Shown: piece by piece, positions 18,596 to 26,630 of the stretch
Position numbering within the stretch: the stretch's first letter is position 1
How the letters are laid out: each line of letters opens with the position of its first letter
Origin: Bifidobacterium sp.
GTDB lineage: Bacteria > Actinomycetota > Actinomycetes > Actinomycetales > Bifidobacteriaceae
NCBI GenBank assembly: GCA_022640915.1
Contig: JALCCT010000002.1
Coordinates: forward strand, 124,001-188,000
Length of the DNA: 64,000 bases
Direction of reading: 5' to 3'
Position numbers and translations under genes: made by a program
Notes under the pieces: generated by a model
What the model saw: only the letters and a program-made list of their open reading frames with translations
Told to the model about the DNA's origin: nothing
Database searches by the model: none

Positions 18596-19372
18596 TCAGT
18601 CGCGCGCGGTGAGGATGATCGGGCCGTGCTCGGTTATCGCGATTGTATGCTCGGTATGCGCACCGCGCGAACCATCCGCCGAACGCAGCGTCCAGCCGTC
18701 TTTGGGATCCTGGTAGATCTTGTCGGTGGTTTTGAGGAACCACGGCTCGATGGCGATCACCAGCCCCGGACGCAGACGGTAGCCATGGTGGGCTTTGCCA
18801 TCATTAGCTATATGCGGATCGCCATGCATGATGCGGCCTACGCCGTGGCCACCGAAATCGAGGTTAATGGGGTAGCCTTGCGAGCGCGCCACATCGCCGA
18901 TCGCATTGGAGATGTCACCGAGCCGATTGCCCGGCTGCGCCTGTGCGATGCCAGCTTCGAGCGCATCCTCAGTGCACTTGATCAGTCGCAGATCCTCGGG
19001 ATCGACCTTGTTGCCAACCACGAAACTGATGGCCGAGTCGCCGATCCAGCCGTCCACGCTGATTGCAAGATCAAGCGAGACCAAGTCGCCATCGTGGAGG
19101 CTGTAATCAAAGGGCACGCCGTGCAGCACCGCATCATTCACCGAGATGCAGATGTAGTGGGCGAAGGGGCCGGTCCCGAAGTCCGGCGCATAGTCGACAT
19201 AACAGGATTCGGCGCCTGTGCGCTCGGCGATGCGCCCAGCGACGAATTCGTCGATTTCTAGGAGATTCGTGCCGACCTTCGTCATGGCCTTCAGCTCTTT
19301 GAGAATGCCGCCGACGAATCGTCCGGCGGGTTTCATCGCTTCGATTTCCGCAGGTGTTTTCAGCTCTATCAT
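18596..19372 (-). CDS. map: Type I methionine aminopeptidase
   Basis: Removes the initiator Met from new proteins. It has 258 residues. The metal ligands of the pita-bread fold are recognisable in order: Asp in DLVSLDLAIS, Asp in WIGDSAISF, His in GHGVGRIMH, Glu in IEPWF, and Glu near the C-terminus (HTEHTIAI). There is no N-terminal zinc-finger extension. GTGAGGGC precedes ATG 19372. It is divergent from the M13 peptidase gene, with 104 bases between them. Confidence 0.96.
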   Translation of the reverse strand: MIELKTPAEIEAMKPAGRFVGGILKELKAMTKVGTNLLEIDEFVAGRIAERTGAESCYVDYAPDFGTGPFAHYICISVNDAVLHGVPFDYSLHDGDLVSLDLAISVDGWIGDSAISFVVGNKVDPEDLRLIKCTEDALEAGIAQAQPGNRLGDISNAIGDVARSQGYPINLDFGGHGVGRIMHGDPHIANDGKAHHGYRLRPGLVIAIEPWFLKTTDKIYQDPKDGWTLRSADGSRGAHTEHTIAITEHGPIILTARD

Positions 19373-19476
19373 GCCCTCACCCTACTTCGGCTGCCCAACA
19401 ACGTTTTCTCCACGCCGATATGACACATCAACGTCACCGGCGTTCATATGTCATCGAACGCAGATAATGTGAGATT

Positions 19477-21555
19477 ATGGATTCAACTATGGTTTCAGGC
19501 CTTGACCCGGCTTCATTCTCTTCAGTCATCAAACCCACCGACGATCTGTTCCGCTACGTCAACGGGCCGTGGATCGACACCTACTGTCTGCCTGATGATC
19601 GCTCCCGTTATGGCTCGTTTGATAAACTCGCCGAAGACGCTGAGGCGCAGATCCGCGACATTCTCGAGGACGAGCACTGCCCAGCAAAGAAGTCGCAAGC
19701 GCTGTATCATTCCTTCTGCGATACCGACGCCATCGAAGCCGCAGGCCTCACACCGGTCCGATCCCAGCTTGACGCTATCGACGCCGTGGCCGGCAAAGAG
19801 GAGCTGACTCGCCTGCTTGGCTCGCTTAACCCGACCGGCGGCCCCGATCTCTTCGATATCGGCGTCTACGGAGACCCGGGAGACCCGGACAACAACATCG
19901 TGCATATCGAGCAATCCGGCCTTGGTCTTCCCGACGAAGCCTACTACCGCGAAGATCGATATGCGCCGATTCGTGATCAATACATCATCATGGTGGCCAA
20001 GCTGTTGCTTTTGGCTGGATACGGCGACACGGCGGACAATGAGAGCCAGGCAGCCCGCCTCCTTGAGACTGAAACCCGCATAGCCGCGAATCATTGGGAT
20101 AATGTAGCCACGCGCGATTCCCAGAAGATCTACAATCCAACGGACTACGCGGCTTTGCAGGCCGCACTCTCCCACTTCGGCATCGGCGCGTGGGCTAAGG
20201 CTTGGCAGGACTCCTATAACGCCACATCAACAGCTCAATTCATGCCCGTAGACTTAGCCAGTGTGCTGCAGCGCACCATTGTGCATGAGCCGAGTTTTCT
20301 AACTGGCTTGGATGCTTTCTGGGATTCCAGTGACCTTGAGGATCTCAAGCTCTGGGCCCGCGTCCATGTCCTGATCAGCTCGGCCCGGCTGCTCAGCCAC
20401 GACTTCGACCAGACAGTCTTCGACTTCTACGGCAAGACGCTTTCGGGTGCAAAGCAGCAGCGCGACCGCTGGAAACGAGCCGTGGCAACCGTCAACGGCG
20501 TGTCCGGTGAGGAAGTTGGGCAAGAATATGTCAGACGCCATTTTCCACAGAGTTCCAAGAAGCGCATGGAGATGCTCGTCGGCAACCTCATCGCAGCCTA
20601 CCGCGTGTCAATCTCCGGCAGCGACTGGCTCGGCGAGGAGACCAAGGCCAAGGCGCTGGACAAGCTCGCGAAATTCGCGCCAAAGATCGGATACACGAGC
20701 CATTGGCGCGACTACAGTGCTTTAAACGTAAACGCTCATGCCGGTCTGGTGGTCAACATGAGCGCAGCCGCGCTATATGAATCCGGCTTCCAGCTGTCCA
20801 AAGCCGGCAAACCAGTGGACAAAGACGAGTGGCTGATGAACCCGCAGACGGTGAATGCCTATTACGAGCCATCGCTCAATGTCATTGTCTTCCCTGCCGC
20901 GATTCTGCAGCCTCCGTTCTTCAATCCCGAGGCTGATGACGCTGCGAATTATGGCGGCATCGGCGCGGTCATCGGGCACGAGATCGGCCATGGCTTCGAC
21001 GACCAGGGCAGCGAATACGACGGCGACGGCAAGCTCAACGACTGGTGGACCACGAAGGATCGCGAGAATTTCAAAGCGTTGACTTCTAAGCTCATCGAGC
21101 AGTACAGCGCCTTCGTTCCCAGCCAGCTGGCCGATAAATACGCCGACGACCCGAGCAAGGCCCCGCACGTCAACGGCGCGCTGACTATCGGCGAGAACAT
21201 CGGTGATTTGAGCGGCGTGAACATCGCACTCAAGGCATATGCGTTCGCGCTCGACGCGGCTGCTGGCCGCAAGGGTGACGGCTCTCCAGCCGCCATCGCG
21301 AAGACGCTTGAGCAGGCTCCGCACATTGATGGGTTCACTGGTCTGCAACGTTTCTTCCTGAGCTACGCTTCCATTTGGCGCGAGACGCTGCGCGACGAGC
21401 TCGCCGAGCAGTACCTGCAGATCGACCCGCATTCGCCCGCCGAATTCCGCACCAACGGCATCACCCGCAATGTCGACCTGTTCTATACGGCGTTCGGCGT
21501 GGGACCGGAGGACAGCATGTGGCTTGACGAAAGCCAGCGCGTGCACATCTGGTAA
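19477..21555 (+). CDS. pepO: M13-family metalloendopeptidase (PepO-type)
   Basis: Neprilysin-like zinc endopeptidase of 692 residues, the family length. HEIGH at about residues 502-506 supplies two zinc His ligands and the catalytic Glu; ENIGDLSG further on supplies the third ligand. NAYYEP and the closing HSPAEFRTNG region are also M13 hallmarks. There is no signal peptide, so it is probably cytosolic and trims imported or internal oligopeptides. Start ATG 19477 has GTGAGA ahead; ATG 19489 is an alternative. Transcribed alone, divergent from map. Confidence 0.95.
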   Translation: MDSTMVSGLDPASFSSVIKPTDDLFRYVNGPWIDTYCLPDDRSRYGSFDKLAEDAEAQIRDILEDEHCPAKKSQALYHSFCDTDAIEAAGLTPVRSQLDAIDAVAGKEELTRLLGSLNPTGGPDLFDIGVYGDPGDPDNNIVHIEQSGLGLPDEAYYREDRYAPIRDQYIIMVAKLLLLAGYGDTADNESQAARLLETETRIAANHWDNVATRDSQKIYNPTDYAALQAALSHFGIGAWAKAWQDSYNATSTAQFMPVDLASVLQRTIVHEPSFLTGLDAFWDSSDLEDLKLWARVHVLISSARLLSHDFDQTVFDFYGKTLSGAKQQRDRWKRAVATVNGVSGEEVGQEYVRRHFPQSSKKRMEMLVGNLIAAYRVSISGSDWLGEETKAKALDKLAKFAPKIGYTSHWRDYSALNVNAHAGLVVNMSAAALYESGFQLSKAGKPVDKDEWLMNPQTVNAYYEPSLNVIVFPAAILQPPFFNPEADDAANYGGIGAVIGHEIGHGFDDQGSEYDGDGKLNDWWTTKDRENFKALTSKLIEQYSAFVPSQLADKYADDPSKAPHVNGALTIGENIGDLSGVNIALKAYAFALDAAAGRKGDGSPAAIAKTLEQAPHIDGFTGLQRFFLSYASIWRETLRDELAEQYLQIDPHSPAEFRTNGITRNVDLFYTAFGVGPEDSMWLDESQRVHIW

Positions 21556-21612
21556 TGCGATTCACCACTTGCAGTCAGCGTATGCAATGACTGGCCAGCA
21601 TCCAGCTGAAAT

Positions 21613-22281
21613 CTAGAATCCAGGGCTGGCGAACTCCTGAGCATGTGAGGGTTCGCCAGCCCTCTCATGTTCTGTCCCGGCAGTCCATGGATCTTCGCCG
21701 GCGGGGACCTTTATGTTCCCGCCATCTTCTATGCCTTTCTCGCCGTTGGGGTCATCGTTGGCTCTGCTTTCGCTGTACGGGTGCTGGGGCGCATAATCAC
21801 CATTCGACGGCGGGCTTGCGTAGCCGAACTCGCTGATACGATTATCGTCACGATCACTAGCGTCTTGCGGCTGCTTGGCTGCTTGCCCGGTCGATTGAGC
21901 GAGAACCGGGGCGCGGCGAGACGACTGCCTTTGGAACGTCCCGGTGCCGCGGGCAAGGTCATGCCCTACCGCATTGGCTTCAATGACAATGCGACTGCGG
22001 TTATTGCCATCCTGCTGCCATTCCTCGGTGTTCAACAAACCGGTGACGATGATCGGATCCCCTTTTCTCACCGATGCGAGGATATTCGCTGCGAGCGTCC
22101 GGAAGGCTTTGATTGTGATCCATGTCGTCGGATGATCCTTCCACTCGCCGCTTGCGGCGTAGAAATAGCTGCGTGTCGATCCCACACGGAACGAGCATGC
22201 GCCGGTTCCTCCTTCTCGGCCGAAACTGATGGGATCCGCGCCGACGAATCCGGTGATGGTGACGGTGCCCTGCTGTGCCAT
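21613..22281 (-). CDS. Single-stranded DNA-binding protein, non-canonical
   Basis: An OB-fold SSB-like protein of 222 residues, starting at ATG 22281 with GGAGG four bases upstream. Residues 1-110 fit the SSB core: TVTITGFVGADP, then a WITIKAFRTLAANILASVRKG-like stretch and the TGLLNTEEW strand. The tail is about 110 residues of Gln/Ser/Asn/Glu and ends EFASPGF, without the acidic DDxIPF tip through which housekeeping SSB recruits partners. It is not next to rpsF/rpsR, where the main ssb usually lies, so it is probably a second, specialised paralogue. Convergent with pepO, 57 bases apart. Confidence 0.8.
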   Translation of the reverse strand: MAQQGTVTITGFVGADPISFGREGGTGACSFRVGSTRSYFYAASGEWKDHPTTWITIKAFRTLAANILASVRKGDPIIVTGLLNTEEWQQDGNNRSRIVIEANAVGHDLARGTGTFQRQSSRRAPVLAQSTGQAAKQPQDASDRDDNRISEFGYASPPSNGDYAPQHPYSESRANDDPNGEKGIEDGGNIKVPAGEDPWTAGTEHERAGEPSHAQEFASPGF

Positions 22282-22486
22282 GGTTCCTCCATTCATTGTT
22301 GGACCGAAGGAATCGCAGCGAAGAACGCCTGTCATGGTAGGAAGAAATCTGCACGACAACCTCGATACCATTCGCCATCGCTCACACCACGATTCCCTCG
22401 GTGATCCAACTATGCTGGAGACAATCACCACGTCGCAACTCAGAGCGGATCATGTGGTCAAAGGGTACGATTCTGGCGTGTTGTGG

Positions 22487-22524
22487 ACAGAATGTGAACG
22501 AAAATCAGGTCGTCCACATTCTGT
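22487..22524. repeat. Inverted repeat upstream of the SSB-like gene
   Basis: ACAGAATGTG at 22487-22496 is matched by CACATTCTGT at 22515-22524. A nested GTGGAC/GTCCAC pair overlaps it. It may be an operator; no regulator is implicated. Confidence 0.35.
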
Positions 22525-22558
22525 TGCCGTATGGGCAACCCTGCCACCAGAGCAACAC

Positions 22559-22600
22559 GTCGAAGAGCGCCACCCGCGGCGGCGGGTGGCGCTCTTCGAC
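22559..22600 (-). terminator. Perfect 19-bp hairpin after the hydroxyacyl-CoA dehydrogenase gene
   Basis: Arms 22559-22577 and 22582-22600 pair perfectly around a 4-base loop. No U-run on either side. It lies 86 bases beyond the stop of the gene at 22686, so terminator or RNA end-protector is the simplest reading. Confidence 0.6.
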
Positions 22601-22685
22601 AACTCAAGCCAATTAATCGACGAATCGAAAGCCGCTGAGGAGACTCAGGCCATCGGTACCATGCCGTCCGCCTGAATTATTGCGC

Positions 22686-23534
22686 TCACTCGTAGTCGTA
22701 GAAGCCATGGCCAACGCCCTTGCCGAGCCGGCCCTTGTCGATATATTCGGCCTTGATGCGCCCAGCGAACTCGCGCAGCACCGGATTGGCACTGTCTTTG
22801 TTGAGCATATAAAGCGTCATCATGCCCACGACGTCATAAATCTGGAACGGCCCGAGCGGCGCGCCGGTGGCGATACGCCAAGTCTTGTCGATGTCTTCGG
22901 GCGAGGCGATGCCGCGCACCCACAGATCAGCCGCAGCACTGAGCAGCGGTACCAGCAGCGAATTGAGCACATAGCCGGGCTGTTCCTTGAGCACACGGAT
23001 CGGAACCATGCCAATTTCCTCGGCGAATTTGGCAACGCTTTCGAAAACCTCCGGATCGGTTTTGGACTGCGCCATCACCTCGCCGGTGTTGTTCTTCCAG
23101 ATCTCATTGGCGAAGTGCAAGGCGAGAAAACGGTCAGGACGATCGGTGAATGGCGCAATCTTGCTGGGGAGTAGCGTCGAGGAGTTCGTGCAGAACACCG
23201 TCTTGGCAGGAGCGGCCTCACTCACTTTGCGCCATGTGTCCTGCTTGATGTCGATGCGCTCAGGCACTGATTCGATGACGATGTCGGCATCGCTGACCGC
23301 ATCCTTGAGATCGGAGGTCACTCGGATACGGGAAACTGCAGCGTCGAGCGCCTCGTGTGTGACGTCGGGCAGATCCTGACGGTACGCCTTTTTGAGGTAC
23401 TCCCATCGCTCCGGCAGCTTGGCGAGGATTTCGTCGCTGATGTCGTACGCCACGACATCCTTGCCCTTGTATGCGGCCTGAAAAATGATCTGTGAGCCGA
23501 GCACGCCTGTGCCCAGCACGGTAACATGTTGCAT
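22686..23534 (-). CDS. 3-hydroxyacyl-CoA dehydrogenase family protein
   Basis: NAD-dependent dehydrogenase of 282 residues. The N-terminus has the Rossmann motif GTGVLG (residues 8-13) and an acidic residue after the second strand (AYDIS), indicating NAD rather than NADP. A catalytic-His-type block (FLALHFANEIW) and the C-terminal helical domain are present. The family includes beta-oxidation enzymes, 3-hydroxybutyryl-CoA dehydrogenase and L-gulonate 3-dehydrogenase-like proteins. No thiolase, enoyl-CoA hydratase or acyl-CoA gene is nearby, so the real substrate is open. AAGAAGG precedes ATG 23534 at five bases. A lone gene ending at the 22559 hairpin. Confidence 0.85.
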   Translation of the reverse strand: MQHVTVLGTGVLGSQIIFQAAYKGKDVVAYDISDEILAKLPERWEYLKKAYRQDLPDVTHEALDAAVSRIRVTSDLKDAVSDADIVIESVPERIDIKQDTWRKVSEAAPAKTVFCTNSSTLLPSKIAPFTDRPDRFLALHFANEIWKNNTGEVMAQSKTDPEVFESVAKFAEEIGMVPIRVLKEQPGYVLNSLLVPLLSAAADLWVRGIASPEDIDKTWRIATGAPLGPFQIYDVVGMMTLYMLNKDSANPVLREFAGRIKAEYIDKGRLGKGVGHGFYDYE

Positions 23535-23689
23535 CTTTGCCTTCTTTCAGGGACTACGTTGAACCCTGAACACATTGTACGGCAATAAACGCGACCTGAC
23601 CTGCATTCGCCGCGCGGATCGAACGGGACCATGCGGCGAATGCAACGAACGGCTAGCGCTGCGCGCTGGTGCACTGTGCGTGCATTGCG

Positions 23690-25507
23690 TTAGCGCAGCG
23701 CAGCAATCCGTTCCACGAGCGCATTGGCAGCCCCGGCAGCCGGCACCGCCACCGAGTCGGAGCCGTCGCGACAGCGGATCTCAATCGTGCCGTTATTCAC
23801 AGTGTCACGGCCGACGACAGCCACCAGCGGTACGCCAATCAGTTCGGAATCCTTGAATTTAACGCCAGGCGACACCTTCAAGCGATCATCGTAAAGTACT
23901 TCGATACCGCGTGATTCCAACTCGCCAACCAGCTTCTCAGCGGCTTCGAACGCGGCTTGATCCTTGCCGGTAGCAAGGACGTGTACTTGCGCAGGCGCGA
24001 TATTGGCCGGCCACGCCAAGCCTTTGGCGTCGTGATGCGCCTCGGCGACGCAGGCGAGCACACGCGAGACGCCGATGCCATAGCAGCCCATCCATACCGG
24101 CACGGCTTTACCGTTCTGGTTGAGCACCTTAAGACCCAGCGCGTTAGAGTATTTGAGCCCGAGTTGGAAGACCTGCCCGATCTCCACACCGCGTTCTAAG
24201 CTCAGCGCTCCCGAGCCGTCGGGGCTGAGATCGCCGGGGCGCACTTCGACGGCTTCGACCGTGCCGTCAGCTTCGAAATCGCGGCCGTAGACCAGATCGT
24301 AATAATCAACCTCATTTTCGTCGGCACCGGTGAACCACACGGAGCCTTTGGCCACATGCGCGTCAATCAGATACCGCACCGGACGCTCGATGCCGGCCTT
24401 AGCCTTAGCCTGCTGGCCCAGTGCCATCGGCCCGATATAACCTGGAACGAGCTCAGGATGAGCCTTAAGGTCGGCCTCATTAGCCTCCTCGATTTCGGCA
24501 GGCGCGAACTGGGCCTCAAGCCGCTTCATATCAATCTGACGGTCGCCGGGGATGCCGACAACCACTACCTCGCGCCACGGCTTGTCGTTCTCACCGCCGT
24601 CGGGATGTTTAACTGCGATAACGACATTCTTGAGGATATCCGTGGCGGCCCAAGTGCGGCCATCGGGACGCGGATAGCGCTCATCGGCCAGAGCGATCAT
24701 GCCATTGACGGTTGTGGCATTGGGCGTGGCACGCTTCTCGGCCGCAGGAATCTGCGAATAGTCGAGCTCGTCCAACTTTGGCGTGGTCAGCGCCTCAACA
24801 TTCCATGCCTTGCCCGATGGGGCGAGTGCGAACGTGTCTTCGCCGATAGCCAGCGGCGCCAGGAACTCCTCGGACTGCGAGCCGCCCATCGGGCCGGACA
24901 TCGCGCTCACGATCACGTAGTTGACGCCCAGACGCTGGAAGATGCGCTCGTAGGCGCCGCGTTCGTCGTTGTAGGCCTTGCGCAGCCCCTCCTCATCGAT
25001 GGTGAAGGAGTACGCGTCCTTCATGATGAACTCGCGACCGCGAACCAGTCCTGCACGGGGGCGGAATTCGTCGCGGTACTTGGTCTGGATCTGATACAAC
25101 GTCACCGGCAGATCCTTGTACGAGGAGTACATGTCTTTGACGAGCAAGGTGAACATTTCCTCATGGGTGGGCGCCAGCAGATAATCGGCATCATGGCGAT
25201 CCTTGAGCCGGAAGATGTTGTCGCCGTATTCCTCCCAGCGGTGCGTAGCCTCATATGGCTCACGCGGCAACAGAGCCGGGAAATGCACCTCCTGCGCACC
25301 GATGCCATTGATCTCCTCGCGCACCACGGCCTCGATCTTGTTAAGGACGCGCAGACCGAGCGGCAGCCATGTCCAGATGCCGGGGGCCGCCTTGCGGATA
25401 TACCCGGCCCGCTGCAGCAGGCGCGCGGAATCGACGTCGGCGTCGGCAGGATCTTCGCGCAGCGTGCGCAGGAACAGGGTTGACATACGAAGTGCTGTGG
25501 AATTCAT
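23690..25507 (-). CDS. proS: Prolyl-tRNA synthetase, bacterial type
   Basis: Charges tRNA-Pro. It has 605 residues, class II. Motif 2-like KYRDEFRPRAGLVRGREF and motif 3-like GCYGIGVSRVLA are present. The long middle segment (about residues 225-400, including VNGMIALADERYPRPDG) is the insertion (editing) domain that marks the bacterial rather than eukaryote-like type. The anticodon-binding domain closes the protein. Start ATG 25507; ATG 25486 is a possible alternative (MSTLFLRTLRE matches the usual family start better). Monocistronic, divergent from the gene at 25631. Confidence 0.96.
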   Translation of the reverse strand: MNSTALRMSTLFLRTLREDPADADVDSARLLQRAGYIRKAAPGIWTWLPLGLRVLNKIEAVVREEINGIGAQEVHFPALLPREPYEATHRWEEYGDNIFRLKDRHDADYLLAPTHEEMFTLLVKDMYSSYKDLPVTLYQIQTKYRDEFRPRAGLVRGREFIMKDAYSFTIDEEGLRKAYNDERGAYERIFQRLGVNYVIVSAMSGPMGGSQSEEFLAPLAIGEDTFALAPSGKAWNVEALTTPKLDELDYSQIPAAEKRATPNATTVNGMIALADERYPRPDGRTWAATDILKNVVIAVKHPDGGENDKPWREVVVVGIPGDRQIDMKRLEAQFAPAEIEEANEADLKAHPELVPGYIGPMALGQQAKAKAGIERPVRYLIDAHVAKGSVWFTGADENEVDYYDLVYGRDFEADGTVEAVEVRPGDLSPDGSGALSLERGVEIGQVFQLGLKYSNALGLKVLNQNGKAVPVWMGCYGIGVSRVLACVAEAHHDAKGLAWPANIAPAQVHVLATGKDQAAFEAAEKLVGELESRGIEVLYDDRLKVSPGVKFKDSELIGVPLVAVVGRDTVNNGTIEIRCRDGSDSVAVPAAGAANALVERIAALR

Positions 25508-25630
25508 GGCTCAAACCTATTCGTTCAAGAGGACATCCGCATTTGGCCATCACCGTTCCCGAAAAACTCATCGAGGTCTCCCCCGCACCACATCGTGCGT
25601 GCGATTGCGAGTTAGCCGTACACTTGGTGT

Positions 25631-26521
25631 GTGCTTATTGCGACTCATAATGGTAAATTCCATGCCGACGATGTATTCGGCGTAACCCTGCTCACCGAGC
25701 TCTACCCGGATGCCACCGTCATCCGCACCAGAGACCCCGAACGTCTCGCTCCAGCCGACATCGTGCTTGACGTCGGCGGCGTGCACGACGAGGCCACGCT
25801 GCGCTTCGATCATCACCAGAACACCGGAGAGGCTCGGGAGAACGGTATCCGCTACTCCGCATTCGGCCTGCTGTGGCGGCACTACGGGATGCAGTTCTGC
25901 GGCAACGACCGCAGTGTATGGCATCGCATCGATCTCAAGCTTGTGCAGGTCATTGACGCGATAGACAACGGCCAAGACCTGTACAGCGTGTCCGCCTTCG
26001 GCGTGCAGCCTCTGACCATCTCGGATCTCATCGGCTGGTTCAACGCCATGAGCACGTGCGGAGACGAACAGGACGATGAACAGTTCTTCGTTGCTGTCGC
26101 CTTCGCCCGTCAGCTGCTGCTGCGCACGCGCGAGAAAACCCGCGATGCTGTCGAAGGTGAGCGTGTCTTTCTCGATGCGTATAAAGCCAGTCCGGACAAG
26201 CGTTATGTCATCCTTGATCGCTTTGTTCCGCACGGCCACATCGCCATCAAGCAGCCCGAGCTGCTCTACGTCGTCTTCCCTGATTCCACCGAAGGCTGGC
26301 GCATCCAGACTGTTGCGACGCACGACGGTACCTTCGAGGCGCGCATGGACTTACCGAAGGCATGGCAGGGTCTGGCCAATGACGAACTCGCAGCGGTGAC
26401 CGGTGTCGGCGACTCGGTGTTCTGCCACCGCACTGGTTTTATTGCCGGCACGAAGTCCAAGGAAGGTATTTTGGAGCTGCTGCGGCAGGCGCTCGCCCAG
26501 CCAGGCACAGCCCGCCGCTGA
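25631..26521 (+). CDS. MYG1-family protein (UPF0160), putative metal-dependent exonuclease
   Basis: A 296-residue protein of the MYG1 family. The start is GTG 25631. Early motifs are ATHNGKFHADD (residues 4-14), DVGGVHD and FDHHQ, which resemble the His/Asp metal sites of DHH phosphoesterases. Eukaryotic MYG1 has been described as a 3'-5' RNA exonuclease; bacterial relatives are little studied. It lies between proS (divergent) and a PIF1-like helicase (convergent), with a large hairpin just after its stop. Location is cytosolic by lack of signal or membrane segments. Confidence 0.85.
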   Translation: MLIATHNGKFHADDVFGVTLLTELYPDATVIRTRDPERLAPADIVLDVGGVHDEATLRFDHHQNTGEARENGIRYSAFGLLWRHYGMQFCGNDRSVWHRIDLKLVQVIDAIDNGQDLYSVSAFGVQPLTISDLIGWFNAMSTCGDEQDDEQFFVAVAFARQLLLRTREKTRDAVEGERVFLDAYKASPDKRYVILDRFVPHGHIAIKQPELLYVVFPDSTEGWRIQTVATHDGTFEARMDLPKAWQGLANDELAAVTGVGDSVFCHRTGFIAGTKSKEGILELLRQALAQPGTARR

Positions 26522-26527
26522 GCCGGC

Positions 26528-26580
26528 CAACGATGTGCTGGCCAACGATTAGCGCATCGCTTTAGGCCTGCACATCGTTG
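26528..26580. terminator. Bidirectional hairpin between convergent genes
   Basis: Perfect 11-bp arms (26528-26538, 26570-26580) enclose 31 bases with further short pairing. It sits between the MYG1-like stop and the helicase stop. No strong U-tract. Confidence 0.45.
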
Positions 26581-26630
26581 CTCTCGGAAGATCCCGCCAA
26601 CCTATATCGGCAGGTGTTGGCCGAGTCACC

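Larger units (their letters stand above)
22282..22685. other. Gap of 404 bases with two inverted repeats
   Basis: No gene supported. It holds the ssb-like promoter region, an inverted repeat at 22487-22524 (10-bp arms, 18-base spacer) and the long hairpin at 22559-22600. Confidence 0.5.

Noticed and set aside
24356..25483. Plus-strand open frame of 375 codons
   Set aside because: Antisense shadow of proS.
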